NCBI RefSeq assembly: GCF_021696945.1
Contig: NZ_JACYHE010000033.1
Coordinates: 1 to 59,928 of the forward strand
DNA: 59,928 nucleotides
Direction: 5' to 3'
Origin: Streptomyces sp. JJ36
Lineage (GTDB): Bacteria; Actinomycetota; Actinomycetes; Streptomycetales; Streptomycetaceae
Shown here: piece after piece, positions 37,442 to 46,245 of the stretch
How positions within the stretch are numbered: the first letter of the stretch is position 1
Layout of the letters: every line of letters starts with the position of its first letter
Translations under genes and position numbers: made by a program
Notes under the pieces: generated by a model
What the model was told of the DNA's origin: nothing
Seen by the model: only the letters and a program-made list of their open reading frames with translations
The model's database searches: none

Positions 37442-38779
37442 TCAGGCCGGCGCCCCGCGCAGCACCCGCACCGCCACCGCCGGGTGCAGCAGCGTCCACG
37501 GCGGCGCCACCAGCCCGGTGACCCGCAGGAAGGCACCGCCGAGCCGGGCGTCGTGCGCCGCGGCGGCCTGCAGCCGGGTGACGTACGCGTGCAGCAGCCG
37601 GTCCCGCCGGGTGCGCTCACCCGGTACGCCGGGGAAGGCCCGGTCCGCACCCGCCGCCAGCTCCCAGGGCACGTCCACCGCCCGCGCGACGGTACGGAAC
37701 CAGGTTCGCGGCGCGGGCGGGGCACCCCGGGCCAGCAGCCGGCGCAGCGCCTCCGCCTCCAGCGCGGCGACGCTCATGCCCTGCCCGTAGACCGGATTGA
37801 AGCTGCACACGCTGTCGCCGAGGGCGAGCAGGCCCTCCGGCAGCCGGGGCAGCCGCTCGTAGCGGCGCCGCAGGCTCGCCGGGAAGCGGTGCGGGACCGG
37901 GTCGCCCAGCGGCTCGGCGTCCTCCAGCGCCCGTTCGATGTCGGGGCTGCGCAGCGAGCGGGCGAAGGCGTGGAAGCCCTCGGGGTCGGTGGGCGGCGCC
38001 TCGCCCAGCACCCCGGAGAGCGTGACCAGCGCACGGCCGTCCTCGACCCGCGCCACCGCGCCGCCCCGCGGGGCTCCGGGCACAGGCGGCAGCAGCACGG
38101 CGAGATCGCCGCCGAGCGCGCCCCGCCGCAGCCGGTAGCTGCGCGAGGCGTACACCAGGCCGATCCGCACCCGGTCCTCCGGGGGGCGCGGGTATCCCAG
38201 CTCGGCCAGCCACGCCGGGGTCCGTGAGCCGCGGCCGGTGGCGTCGACCACCAGGCCGGCGGCGAGGTACTCCTCCGCGCCGTGCCCCCGCCCGGGCCGG
38301 CGGGCGAGCACCCGCACGCCGGTGACCCGGGAGCCGTCCCGGGTGGCGGTCAGCGCGGCGATGTCCCGCCCCGGCAGCAGCCGCACCGCCGGCAGCCCGG
38401 CCACCCGGTCCCGTATCACCCGTTCCAGCAGCGGCCGGCCGACGCCCACCGCGGTCAGCCCGGACGCGGCACGCCGCAGCGGCCGCTCGCCCATGAACCA
38501 GCGCACGTCGGCCTGCAGGTCGCCCACCGCCGCACCCCGCGCGGCCAGCTCCCGGGTCAGCCCGGGGAAGAGTGCGTCCAGCACCCGCTGGCCCGCGGCC
38601 AGCAGCCCGTGAATGTGCCGGCCCTGCGGCACCCCGCGCCGCTGGACCCCGGTACCGGGGTCCGGGTCGCGCTCCACGACCAGCACCTCGTCATGGGTCT
38701 CGGCGAGCACGCGCGCGGCCAGCAGCCCGGCCACTCCGGCGCCGAGCACCACCGCCCGCTCCGTGCCGGGTCCGGTCAT
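37442..38779 (-). CDS. FAD-dependent monooxygenase/epoxidase-like protein
   Basis: 445 aa. FAD-binding GAGVAGLLAARVLAE at the N-terminus, VVERDPDP, then GRHIHGLLAAGQRVLDALFPG. A second FAD motif, LLALGDSVCSFNPVYGQGMS, is intact. The GRHIHGLL segment and length resemble LasC-type polyether epoxidases and related tailoring hydroxylases. There is no biosynthetic cluster around it, so the substrate is unknown. GGGAGGTG precedes the ATG on the minus strand. Confidence 0.85.
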   Translation of the reverse strand: MTGPGTERAVVLGAGVAGLLAARVLAETHDEVLVVERDPDPGTGVQRRGVPQGRHIHGLLAAGQRVLDALFPGLTRELAARGAAVGDLQADVRWFMGERPLRRAASGLTAVGVGRPLLERVIRDRVAGLPAVRLLPGRDIAALTATRDGSRVTGVRVLARRPGRGHGAEEYLAAGLVVDATGRGSRTPAWLAELGYPRPPEDRVRIGLVYASRSYRLRRGALGGDLAVLLPPVPGAPRGGAVARVEDGRALVTLSGVLGEAPPTDPEGFHAFARSLRSPDIERALEDAEPLGDPVPHRFPASLRRRYERLPRLPEGLLALGDSVCSFNPVYGQGMSVAALEAEALRRLLARGAPPAPRTWFRTVARAVDVPWELAAGADRAFPGVPGERTRRDRLLHAYVTRLQAAAAHDARLGGAFLRVTGLVAPPWTLLHPAVAVRVLRGAPA

Positions 38780-39011
38780 GGGTCACCTCCCGTGGCCGCC
38801 CCGCCCTGACGCGGCCGCGGGCACAGGCTGCTCCCTGCCCGGACGGCACGCCAGACCGCCTGGGGGCACGTGCCTCCGCGTGCGCCCCCGCGCGCCCCTC
38901 GGTGTGCCCGCGCACGCCCCGGCGGCGGGGAGCAGCGGCGGGCCGCAGAGACCGTCTCCTCGGGCCACGCCGGCGGGGGGCGGCGGGAGCAGCCCGCCCG
39001 CGGCCGCGCGG

Positions 39012-40118
39012 TCAGCCCGGCCGGACCGGCACCGGCACCCGCTCGTGCCGTTCCGGCGGAAACGGTCCGGGCAGCGTGCCCGGTGCGGGGCCCGGAGGGG
39101 TGACGCGGGCCGGCCGGCCCCGCCCGCCGGAGGGTTCCCAGCCCCGGTGCGCGGCCGGGAGCGGCACCGGGACACCGTGCCGCGGGGGTTCCGGGCGGTG
39201 CTCCACAGCGTGCTCCGGGCGCTGGGCGGGCGCGGGGATGACCACCGGCCCCGGCTCCACCGGCTCCGCCCCCTCCGCCGCGCGGCGGGCGACGCTGTCC
39301 CGGGTGAGGACGACCAGTCCCCAGCCGGCCAGCACGGCGGCCCCCAGCGCGGTCAGCGCCCCGCCCGTACCGTGCCGGAACCCCTCGTCGAGCAGCATCA
39401 GACCGACGGCCGCGGCGAGCACGGGGTTGACCACGGTGGTGGTGGCCAGCGGGGCGGCGAGCCCGCCGCCGCGGTAGGACGCCTGGGCCGTCACCAGGCC
39501 GGTGACGGCGAACACCGCGATCAGCCCCAGCACCGGCAGCGCCGCCGTCAGCGACGTCAGCGCCCAGCCCTCGGCGACCGCCTTCACACAGACGGAGGCC
39601 GTGCCGAAGGAGATCCCGGCCGCCACGGCCAGTGCCACGCTGCGGGCCCGGGCGCGGCGGGCCCCGCGCAGCGCGGCCGCCGTCGCCACCAGCAGCGCGA
39701 TCGCCGCGGCGGCCGCCCCGGCCACCCCGTACTGCTCCGCACCGGTCAGCGGCCGCGACGCGCGGGCCCCGGTGAAGAGCAGCACCCCCGCGAGCCCCAC
39801 CGAGACCAGCACCACGCCGCGCCACGCGGCCGCCGTCACCGGGCGCCCGACCAGCAGCGCCCCCATGGGCGCCGCGACCACGATGGTGAGCACGCCGAGC
39901 GGCTGCACCACGGTCAGCGGACCCAGGCCGAGCGCGGCCACGTGCAGCAGGGCGCCCGCGCCGTTCAGCACCACCGCCAGCCACCAGCGCCCGCGGCGCA
40001 GCAGCGCGTACCGGCTGGGCGCGGTGGTCGCGGCGAGCCGCTCCTGCAGCACGGCGGCCGCGGCGTAGGCCACCGCGGAGAGCACGGAGAGCAGGATCGA
40101 GGCGAGCAGCGGGCTCAC
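39012..40118 (-). CDS. DMT/EamA-like membrane transporter with Pro-rich tail
   Basis: 368 aa. Nine or ten membrane helices (LLASILLSVLSAVAYAAAAV, LGPLTVVQPLGVLTIVVAAP, AAPLATTTVVNPVLAAAVGL) in DMT-superfamily style. About 85 cytoplasmic residues at the C-terminus are Pro/Arg-rich and probably disordered. GTG 40118 is the only start that leaves the first helix at the N-terminus, though its ribosome binding site is weak. Substrate unknown. Confidence 0.8.
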   Translation of the reverse strand: MSPLLASILLSVLSAVAYAAAAVLQERLAATTAPSRYALLRRGRWWLAVVLNGAGALLHVAALGLGPLTVVQPLGVLTIVVAAPMGALLVGRPVTAAAWRGVVLVSVGLAGVLLFTGARASRPLTGAEQYGVAGAAAAAIALLVATAAALRGARRARARSVALAVAAGISFGTASVCVKAVAEGWALTSLTAALPVLGLIAVFAVTGLVTAQASYRGGGLAAPLATTTVVNPVLAAAVGLMLLDEGFRHGTGGALTALGAAVLAGWGLVVLTRDSVARRAAEGAEPVEPGPVVIPAPAQRPEHAVEHRPEPPRHGVPVPLPAAHRGWEPSGGRGRPARVTPPGPAPGTLPGPFPPERHERVPVPVRPG

Positions 40119-40423
40119 GGCCGGTTCCGGCGGAGAGAGGACGTCCCGTTCATATCTCCACCCTCCCTCTCCCCGGTGCTCCCTGTCGTCGTCTGGCGGT
40201 CCGGTCCCGGCGTACAGCCAGAGGAGTACACCGTGCCCGCGGAGTACGACCGGCAGCGGATGGATCATCGCGGTCCCCCCGGCGTCCCCGGTCCCCCGGT
40301 TGGCACCCTCCCGTCCCCCCTACGGCCCTCCCGGCTGTCGCGATCGTCCCGCCCGTTTCAGGGTGCGAAGTGACGAAGCGGTACCGGCGGCACCGTGCCG
40401 GCGGCCTGTCCGAGGAGAGCGAG
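40119..40423. other. divergent intergenic region between DMT transporter and capA genes
   Basis: 305 bases. It should hold promoters for both sides. The only structure noticed is a short open frame with a good ribosome binding site at 40233-40373, listed separately. No hairpin of note. Confidence 0.5.
40233..40373 (+). CDS. possible 46-codon upstream ORF before capA
   Basis: GTG 40233 follows GAGGAG (40221-40226) at normal distance and runs to a stop at 40371-40373, where it overlaps an alternative capA GTG start. The product is Pro/Arg-rich (VPAEYDRQRMDHRGPPG at the start). Third-position GC (about 80 percent) is lower than in neighbouring genes and the frame includes a rare CTA codon, so it may be chance. 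If translated it could act as a leader controlling capA. Confidence 0.25.
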   Translation: MPAEYDRQRMDHRGPPGVPGPPVGTLPSPLRPSRLSRSSRPFQGAK

Positions 40424-41572
40424 ATGGGATGCAGAAGACGGCCCGCACGGGCCGCCGCGGCACTGGCCCTGGGGGCGCTGCTGGCGTCCTGTGCGGGGCC
40501 GGAGGACGACTCCGGCGCAGCTCCGGACGGGCGTGCCGACAGCGCGGCCGCCGCGGCGGGGGAGCAGCGCCCCTTCACCCTGGTGGCCACGGGGGACGTC
40601 ATCCCCTATCCGTCGATCATGCAGCAGGCGCGCCGGGACGCCGGCGGTGACGGGTACGACTTCACCCGGATCTTCGCGGGGGTGAAGCCCGTGGTGCACA
40701 AGGCGGACCTGGCCCTGTGTCACATGGAGACCCCCTACGGGGACGCCGACGGTCCTTTCACCGGCTATCCCCTCTTCCGCTCCCCGCCGCAGCTCGCCCG
40801 GTCGCTGAAGGAGACCGGCTACGACAGTTGCTCGACCGCCTCCAACCACACCCTGGACGCCGGCATGAAGGGCGTGCGCCGGACGTTGCGAGCCATGGAC
40901 GAGGCGGGGCTGCGGCACGCCGGCTCGGCCCGTTCCGCGGCCGAGCGGAAGAAGCCGACGCTGCTGAAGGCCGGCACCGCGACGGTGGCTCAGCTCTCCT
41001 ACACCTACGGCACCAACGGCATCCCCCGCCCGCAGGGCAAGCCCTGGGCGGTGAGCATGCTGGACGCCGACCGCGTCGTCGCGGACGCCCGGGCCGCGCG
41101 CCGGGCGGGTGCCGACGTGGTGGTGGCCAGCCTGCACTGGGGCACCGAGTGGCAGCAGAAGCCCGACGCGCGGCAGCGGGAGCTCGCCCGGCGGCTGACC
41201 CGTTCGCGCTCGGACGGCCGGCGCGACATCGACCTCATCGTCGGCACCCACAACCATGTGCCGCAGCCGTACGAGAAGGTCAACGGCACCTGGGTGGTCT
41301 ACGGGCTCGGCGACCAGGTCGCCAGCTTCATCCCCTCGATGTACCGGGGCAACGAGGGTTCGATGGCCCGTTTCACCTTCACCCCGCCCCGCCGGGACGG
41401 CGCGGCCTGGAAGGTCTCCCGCGCCGAGTTCCTGGTCGGGCACTCCGACACCGGGCCGCCCTTCCGCGTGGTGCGGGCCACGCCCGAACGCTTCCCCGAG
41501 GTCCACGCGCGCGTGCGGGAGGCGGTCCTCAGCCGGGGCGCGGCCGAGGACGGGCTCCGCGAGGCCGGCTGA
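40424..41572 (+). CDS. CapA family lipoprotein (first of a tandem pair)
   Basis: 382 aa. Lipoprotein signal with lipobox LLASC; the mature protein should be anchored outside the membrane. CapA/metallophosphatase-like domain: LVATGDVI, CHMETPYG, TASNHTLDAG, SLHWGTEWQQ and VGTHNHVPQPYEKVNGTWVV. CapA proteins take part in poly-gamma-glutamate or other envelope polymer metabolism; no capB/C is nearby. GAGGAGAGC lies just before ATG 40424, better than GTG 40370. Its central part is nearly identical in DNA to the next gene. Confidence 0.88.
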   Translation: MGCRRRPARAAAALALGALLASCAGPEDDSGAAPDGRADSAAAAAGEQRPFTLVATGDVIPYPSIMQQARRDAGGDGYDFTRIFAGVKPVVHKADLALCHMETPYGDADGPFTGYPLFRSPPQLARSLKETGYDSCSTASNHTLDAGMKGVRRTLRAMDEAGLRHAGSARSAAERKKPTLLKAGTATVAQLSYTYGTNGIPRPQGKPWAVSMLDADRVVADARAARRAGADVVVASLHWGTEWQQKPDARQRELARRLTRSRSDGRRDIDLIVGTHNHVPQPYEKVNGTWVVYGLGDQVASFIPSMYRGNEGSMARFTFTPPRRDGAAWKVSRAEFLVGHSDTGPPFRVVRATPERFPEVHARVREAVLSRGAAEDGLREAG

Positions 41573-41650
41573 CCGTCCCCGCCGCCCCACCCGCACCGCC
41601 TCTCCGGGTCCCGTCCACCTCATCAGCCCCCCATCCAGGGAGATCGCGTC

Positions 41651-42832
41651 ATGAAGCGTCACGCACGCCCCCTCGCCGCACTGCTGGCCGCCGCCCTGCT
41701 CGGCGCGCTGGCCGGCTGCGGCGGCCACTCCGGACGGCCCCGCGCGGCCGGGACCGGGGACGGTGAGTCCGCCCGGCCCGTCGCGGAGAGCGCCGGCCAG
41801 CGCGGGTTCACCCTGGTCGCCACCGGCGACGTCCTCGCACACGACTCGATCATCGCCCAGGCCCGAGAGGACGCGGCCGGCTCCGGGCGGCCCTACGACT
41901 TCCGCCGGATGCTCGCCGGCGCCGAACCCGTCGTCGCGCCGGCGGATGTGGCCGTCTGTCACATGGAGACGGTGTACGGGCGGGACGGCGGCCCCTTCTC
42001 CGGCTACCCGGCCTTCCGCACCCCGCCGCAGGTCGCACAGGGGCTGAAGGAGACCGGCTACGACAGTTGCTCGACCGCCTCCAACCACACCCTGGACGAC
42101 GGGCCGGAAGGCGTGCGCCGGACGTTGCGGGCCATGGACGAGGCGGGGCTGCGGCACGCCGGCTCGGCCCGTTCCGCGGCCGAGCGGAAGAAGCCCGCGG
42201 TGCTGAAGGCCGGCACCGCGACGGTGGCTCAGCTCTCCTACACCTACGGCACCAACGGCATCCCGGTGCCCGAGGACCAGCCCTGGCTGGTCAACCTGAT
42301 CGACCCCGAGCGGATCGTCGCGGACGCCCGGGCCGCGCGCCGGGCGGGTGCCGACGTGGTCGTGGTGAGCCTGCACTGGGGCACCGAGTGGCAGCAGAAG
42401 CCCGACGCGCGGCAGCGGGAGCTCGCCCGGCGGCTGACCCGTTCGCGCTCGGACGGCCGGCGCGACATCGACCTGATCCTCGGCACCCACAACCATGTGC
42501 CGCAGCCGTACGAGAAGGTCAACGGCACCTGGGTGGTCTACGGGCTCGGCGACCAGGTCGCCGGCGTGATGAACGACCCGCGCGGCAGCATGGGCACGGC
42601 CGCCCGCTTCACCTTCGCGCCGCCGCGCGGGAAGGACGCGTCCTGGCGGGTGCGGAAGGCGGAGTACGTCCCCTTCCTGATGGTGAGCGAGCCGCGGTTC
42701 CGGCTGGTCGGCCTGGCCGGGCCGGAGGGCCGGGAGGCGGGGCGCCCGGAGTACGCCGAGGCACGCCGCACGATCCGGGAGGCGGTGCTGAGCCGCGGCG
42801 CCGCGCAGGACGGCCTGACCATGGGCCGCTGA
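41651..42832 (+). CDS. CapA family lipoprotein (second of a tandem pair)
   Basis: 393 aa. Lipoprotein signal (ALLAAALLGALAGC). Same domain as the preceding gene: LVATGDVLAHDSII, CHMETVYG, TASNHTLDDG, SLHWGTEWQQ, LGTHNHVPQPYEK. The N-terminal third and the C-terminal 90 residues differ from copy one, while two core blocks are almost identical at the DNA level. It lies 78 bases downstream of copy one, probably in one transcript. GGGAGA precedes ATG 41651. Confidence 0.88.
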   Translation: MKRHARPLAALLAAALLGALAGCGGHSGRPRAAGTGDGESARPVAESAGQRGFTLVATGDVLAHDSIIAQAREDAAGSGRPYDFRRMLAGAEPVVAPADVAVCHMETVYGRDGGPFSGYPAFRTPPQVAQGLKETGYDSCSTASNHTLDDGPEGVRRTLRAMDEAGLRHAGSARSAAERKKPAVLKAGTATVAQLSYTYGTNGIPVPEDQPWLVNLIDPERIVADARAARRAGADVVVVSLHWGTEWQQKPDARQRELARRLTRSRSDGRRDIDLILGTHNHVPQPYEKVNGTWVVYGLGDQVAGVMNDPRGSMGTAARFTFAPPRGKDASWRVRKAEYVPFLMVSEPRFRLVGLAGPEGREAGRPEYAEARRTIREAVLSRGAAQDGLTMGR

Positions 42833-42975
42833 CGGCCTCGGGACTGGTGAGCGCGCATGGTGAGGTGTCGCGTATGCGTCAGCCGAGGGTGTTCACGGTC
42901 TGAGGAGGTGACGGACAGTGATGTCCGGGAGTCTCGCTCTCTGCTGTGTGACCTCGTCTTGTGACTGCGAGCTTC

Positions 42976-43016
42976 CGCTGACTCCAGACAGAAGGCTGCC
43001 CATCGGGCAGTCAGCG
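42976..43016. other. inverted-repeat structure in a low-GC gap
   Basis: CGCTGACT (42976-42983) is the reverse complement of AGTCAGCG (43009-43016), and CTGCCC/GGGCAG (42996-43001, 43005-43010) forms an inner hairpin. The gap 42833-43065 is less GC-rich than its surroundings and carries no gene. The structure may be a terminator for the capA pair or a remnant of inserted DNA. Confidence 0.4.
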
Positions 43017-43065
43017 AGTCCTTTCGTCATGGTCATCGACATCGAGGTTCCAGGTGGGGCCCAGC

Positions 43066-43791
43066 TCAATCCGTGACGGGCAGGCACTCGGCGAGCAGGG
43101 CGACGATGTCACGCCAGGCTCGCTGTGCGTGCCGTGGGTGGTGGCCGACGCCGGGAGGCGCGGCGTGGTCGACCGGTGGGTGGTGGAAGGCGTGAAGGGC
43201 ACCTCCGTAGACCACGAGGCGCCAGTCGACGCCCGCGGCCTGCATCTCTGCGGTGAACGCCTCCCGTTGCGCGGGCGGCATGATCGGGTCTTCCGACCCG
43301 ACCCCGGCCCATACCGGGCAGCGAATGCGTGCCGCCTCGCCCGGTCGGCCCGTGGTCAGTGCGTTGACTGTCCCGATCGCGCGCAGGTCGACGCCGTCGC
43401 GACCGAGTTCCAGTGCGACTGCGCCACCGGTGCCGTAACCGACGGCGGCGGTCCGGTCGGGGTCGGCCCGTGGTTCGGCACGCAACACGCTGAGCGCGGC
43501 GTGACCGATTCCTCGCATGCGGTCGGGATCGGCGAGCAGCGGCATGCAGCGGGCCAACATCTCCTCTGGGTCTGCGACATAGCGTCCGCCGTGGAGGTCG
43601 AAGGCCAGCGCCACGTACCCCAGCTCGGCCAGCGCCTCGGCCCGCCGGCGCTCGACATCGCTGAGCCCCATCCCCTCGGGACCGATCAGGACGGCGGGCC
43701 GGCGCTCGGCACCGGCCGGGAGCGCGAGGTGTCCGATCATCGTCAGGTTGTCGGCCGGGTATGCGACCGTACGGGTCGTGACCGTCGTCAT
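43066..43791 (-). CDS. dienelactone hydrolase-like protein lacking the nucleophile
   Basis: 241 aa. Alpha/beta-hydrolase of the DLH family: PAVLIGPEGMGLSDVERRRA, GYVALAFDLHGGRYV, VWAGVGSEDPIMPP (acid D168) and GGALHAFHHP (base H200). At the nucleophile elbow it reads AVGYGTGGAVALELGR, with glycine (G120) where the family has cysteine (or serine) in GxCxGG. The protein may be non-catalytic or use another residue. Codon use and GC are somewhat more relaxed than in neighbours, compatible with transfer. Confidence 0.82.
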   Translation of the reverse strand: MTTVTTRTVAYPADNLTMIGHLALPAGAERRPAVLIGPEGMGLSDVERRRAEALAELGYVALAFDLHGGRYVADPEEMLARCMPLLADPDRMRGIGHAALSVLRAEPRADPDRTAAVGYGTGGAVALELGRDGVDLRAIGTVNALTTGRPGEAARIRCPVWAGVGSEDPIMPPAQREAFTAEMQAAGVDWRLVVYGGALHAFHHPPVDHAAPPGVGHHPRHAQRAWRDIVALLAECLPVTD

Positions 43792-44045
43792 GCGAGGGGA
43801 CGGTAATGACCGTTGCGCCCGCTCGGGGTGGTGTTCACCGAGGGCAGACAGCAGTCCGTCCCGACGACATCACCCGGCGCGGCGGCTGCCTGTCGCCGAA
43901 CGAGCGAATGACGACAGGCGCGGTGGCCGTCCAGTGAACCCGGCTGCCCCCGGCCCTCTTCCCGCGGTGGCCCGCGGCGGCTTGTGCCGCCCGGCGGGCC
44001 GCCGCACGGGACGTCCGGGCGCGGGCGGCCCCGACCGGCCTGCGG

Positions 44046-44927
44046 TCAGTGTGAGCCGCTGGCGGCCTCGCCCGCGTCCGGGTCGAGCACGCCCAGGGCG
44101 ATCAGGACGAAGATCGCCACTCCCAGCAGCACCCGGTAGATCACGAAGGGCATGAAGCTGCGGGTGGAGATGAACTTCATGAACCAGGCGATCACGGCGT
44201 AGGCCACCAGGAAGGCCAGCACGGTGGCGAAGATCGTCGGCCCCCAGGAGACATGGCCCTCGCCGATCTCGGTCAGCTCGAACAGCCCGGAGCCCAGCAC
44301 CGCAGGGATCGCCAGCAGGAACGAGTAGCGTGCCGCGGCCTCCCGCCGGTAGCCCATGAAGAGACCGCCGCTGATGGTGGCGCCGGAGCGGGAGACGCCG
44401 GGCACCAGAGCGAGCGACTGCGCCAGTCCGTAGAGCAGGCCGTCCCGCACCGTCAGCTCCTCCAGCCCCTTGCGCTGCTGGACCGCGCGGTGCCTGCCCC
44501 CCTGGGCGTCGCGTGCCGCCAGCCGGTCGGCGATGCCCAGCACGATACCGAGGGCGATCAGGGTGGTGGCGATCAGCCGCAGGTCACGGAAGGGGCCCTC
44601 GATCTGCTCCTTGAAGGTGAGGCCGAGCACGCCGATGGGGATCGACCCCACGATCACCAGCCAGCCGAGCTGCGCGTCGTGGTCCCGGCGCATGGCCTTG
44701 TCGAAGAGCGAGCGTGTCCAGGCGGAGAGGATGCGGGCGATGTCCTTGCGGAAGTAGATCAGCACGGCGGTCTCGGTGCCGATCTGGGTGACCGCGGTGA
44801 AGGCGGCCCCGGGGTCCTCCCAGCCCGCGAAGGCCGCGGTGAGCCGCAGGTGCGCGCTGGAGGAGATGGGAAGGAACTCGGTCAGCCCCTGGACGAGCCC
44901 GAGGATGAATGATTCGAACCAAGACAT
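44046..44927 (-). CDS. uppP: undecaprenyl-diphosphate phosphatase
   Basis: 293 aa, about eight membrane helices. Recycles undecaprenyl pyrophosphate, the lipid carrier for cell-wall synthesis. Both active-site motifs are intact: LVQGLTEFLPISSSAHL (with the (E/Q)xxxE glutamates) and PGVSRSGATISGGL. The start ATG 44927 gives the standard MSWFESFILG N-terminus; an upstream in-frame start would add about 31 unlikely residues. Confidence 0.96.
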   Translation of the reverse strand: MSWFESFILGLVQGLTEFLPISSSAHLRLTAAFAGWEDPGAAFTAVTQIGTETAVLIYFRKDIARILSAWTRSLFDKAMRRDHDAQLGWLVIVGSIPIGVLGLTFKEQIEGPFRDLRLIATTLIALGIVLGIADRLAARDAQGGRHRAVQQRKGLEELTVRDGLLYGLAQSLALVPGVSRSGATISGGLFMGYRREAAARYSFLLAIPAVLGSGLFELTEIGEGHVSWGPTIFATVLAFLVAYAVIAWFMKFISTRSFMPFVIYRVLLGVAIFVLIALGVLDPDAGEAASGSH

Positions 44928-45137
44928 GAAGACGATGCGATCCGGGAGGTGGCGACGGGCTGACGGGTCGTCAGGCGAAAGGGACGGGGTACGGGACGGC
45001 TCACGCCGTGGCGGATGCACGGTGATCGCATCAGCCGTGGGGCAGCGTAGCGTCTTCTCCCGTGCCGCCCGTCCCCAGGTCCGGCTCGACGCTCCCGTCC
45101 GCCCGGCGGACCGCCCGCCGGACGGACCCGGCGGGGG

Positions 45138-46115
45138 TCACTCGGTGAGCTGCGGCAGCACCTTGGTCCGGTAGAAGTCGAAGAAGCCCCGCAGGTCGGG
45201 CCCGATCTGGTTGACGTGGACGGCGTCAAAGCCCGCGGCACGGAACTCCTGCAGCGCCCGGATGTGCTCGTCGGGGTCGTCCCCGCACACCACGGGGGAA
45301 TCGGCGACCTGCTGCTCGGTCACCAGTCGTGCGGCCTGCTCGAAGTGGGCGGGTGTGGGGAGCACCTGCGACAGCTCGCCGGGCAGGAACATGTTCGGCC
45401 ACCGGTGGTGCACGGTGCGTACGGCGTTGTCGCGGTCGGTGTCGTAGCAGACCTTGGTGCCGGCCCGGGCCGGCTGTTGTCCGCCTCCGCTCCGGCGGAA
45501 ACGGGCGACGCCCTCCTCGTCGGGAGCCATGGTGATGAAGCCGTCACCGACCCGGCCGGCCAGCTCCACCGCCGCCGGCCCGAACCCGGAGATGTCGATC
45601 GGGACCGGCTCGTCCGGCACGTCGTACAGCCGTGCGTTCTCCACGTGGTAGTGCTTGCCGAAGTGGCTGATCTCCTTGCCGGTCATGAGCTGCCGGATGA
45701 CGCCGACGGCTTCCTCCAGCATCTCCAGCCGGACCGGCGCCTGCGGCCACGCCGTGCCCAGGATGTGCTCGTTGAGGGCCTCACCACTGCCCACGCCGAG
45801 CCGGAAGCGGCCGTCGCCCAGCAGCACCGCCGAGGTCGCGGCCGCCTGGGCGACGACCGCGGGGTGGGTGCGCACGGTGGGGCAGGTGACCGCGGTCTCG
45901 ACCGGCAGCGACGTGGCCTCGGCCAGGGCGCCGAGGACGGACCAGACGAAGGGGGAGTGGCCCTGCTCGCTCGTCCAGGGGTGGAAGTGGTCGGAGATCC
46001 ACAGCGAGGTGAAGCCCGCCTGCTCGGCCATCCGGGCCTGTTCGACCAGCTCCTGGGGGTCGTAGTCCTCGCAGGCCAGGAAGTAGCCGTAGGTCATGGA
46101 AGTCGGTGCCGTCAT
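45138..46115 (-). CDS. F420-dependent LLM-class oxidoreductase (TIGR03557-like)
   Basis: 325 aa. Luciferase-like barrel close to F420-dependent glucose-6-phosphate dehydrogenases: YGYFLACEDYDPQELVEQA, LWISDHFHPWTSEQGHSPFV, VETAVTCPTVRTHPAVVAQA, RLGVGSGEALNEHILG. It fits the TIGR03557 subgroup of F420 enzymes with unknown substrate. The start may be ATG 46115 or ATG 46097. Confidence 0.88.
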   Translation of the reverse strand: MTAPTSMTYGYFLACEDYDPQELVEQARMAEQAGFTSLWISDHFHPWTSEQGHSPFVWSVLGALAEATSLPVETAVTCPTVRTHPAVVAQAAATSAVLLGDGRFRLGVGSGEALNEHILGTAWPQAPVRLEMLEEAVGVIRQLMTGKEISHFGKHYHVENARLYDVPDEPVPIDISGFGPAAVELAGRVGDGFITMAPDEEGVARFRRSGGGQQPARAGTKVCYDTDRDNAVRTVHHRWPNMFLPGELSQVLPTPAHFEQAARLVTEQQVADSPVVCGDDPDEHIRALQEFRAAGFDAVHVNQIGPDLRGFFDFYRTKVLPQLTE

Positions 46116-46245
46116 GTGCGACCGGGTAACCCCGCACCCCCGCGGAAAACCCGGACGCCGGGGCGCGGGTCACGCCTGCGCGTGCGGCCGTGCCGGCATG
46201 CGCGGCCGGCCCGGGACGCGATCCTGGGCCGCACGGTGCGGCCGG

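Noticed and set aside
37442..38779. FAD epoxidase-like gene as a sign of a polyether biosynthetic cluster
   Set aside because: No polyketide synthase, epoxide hydrolase or other tailoring genes occur in the window; neighbours are lnt and a transporter.
40424..42832. The two capA genes as an assembly duplication
   Set aside because: Their ends and the 78-base spacer are different in sequence, so this is a real tandem pair.
43792..44045. Possible gene in the gap between the hydrolase and uppP
   Set aside because: The short frames have no ribosome binding site and no convincing third-position GC bias.
44900..44925. TTCGAACC-like segment resembling a tRNA T-arm
   Set aside because: It lies in the start of uppP, codes for the conserved N-terminus, and has no acceptor stem or anticodon arm around it.
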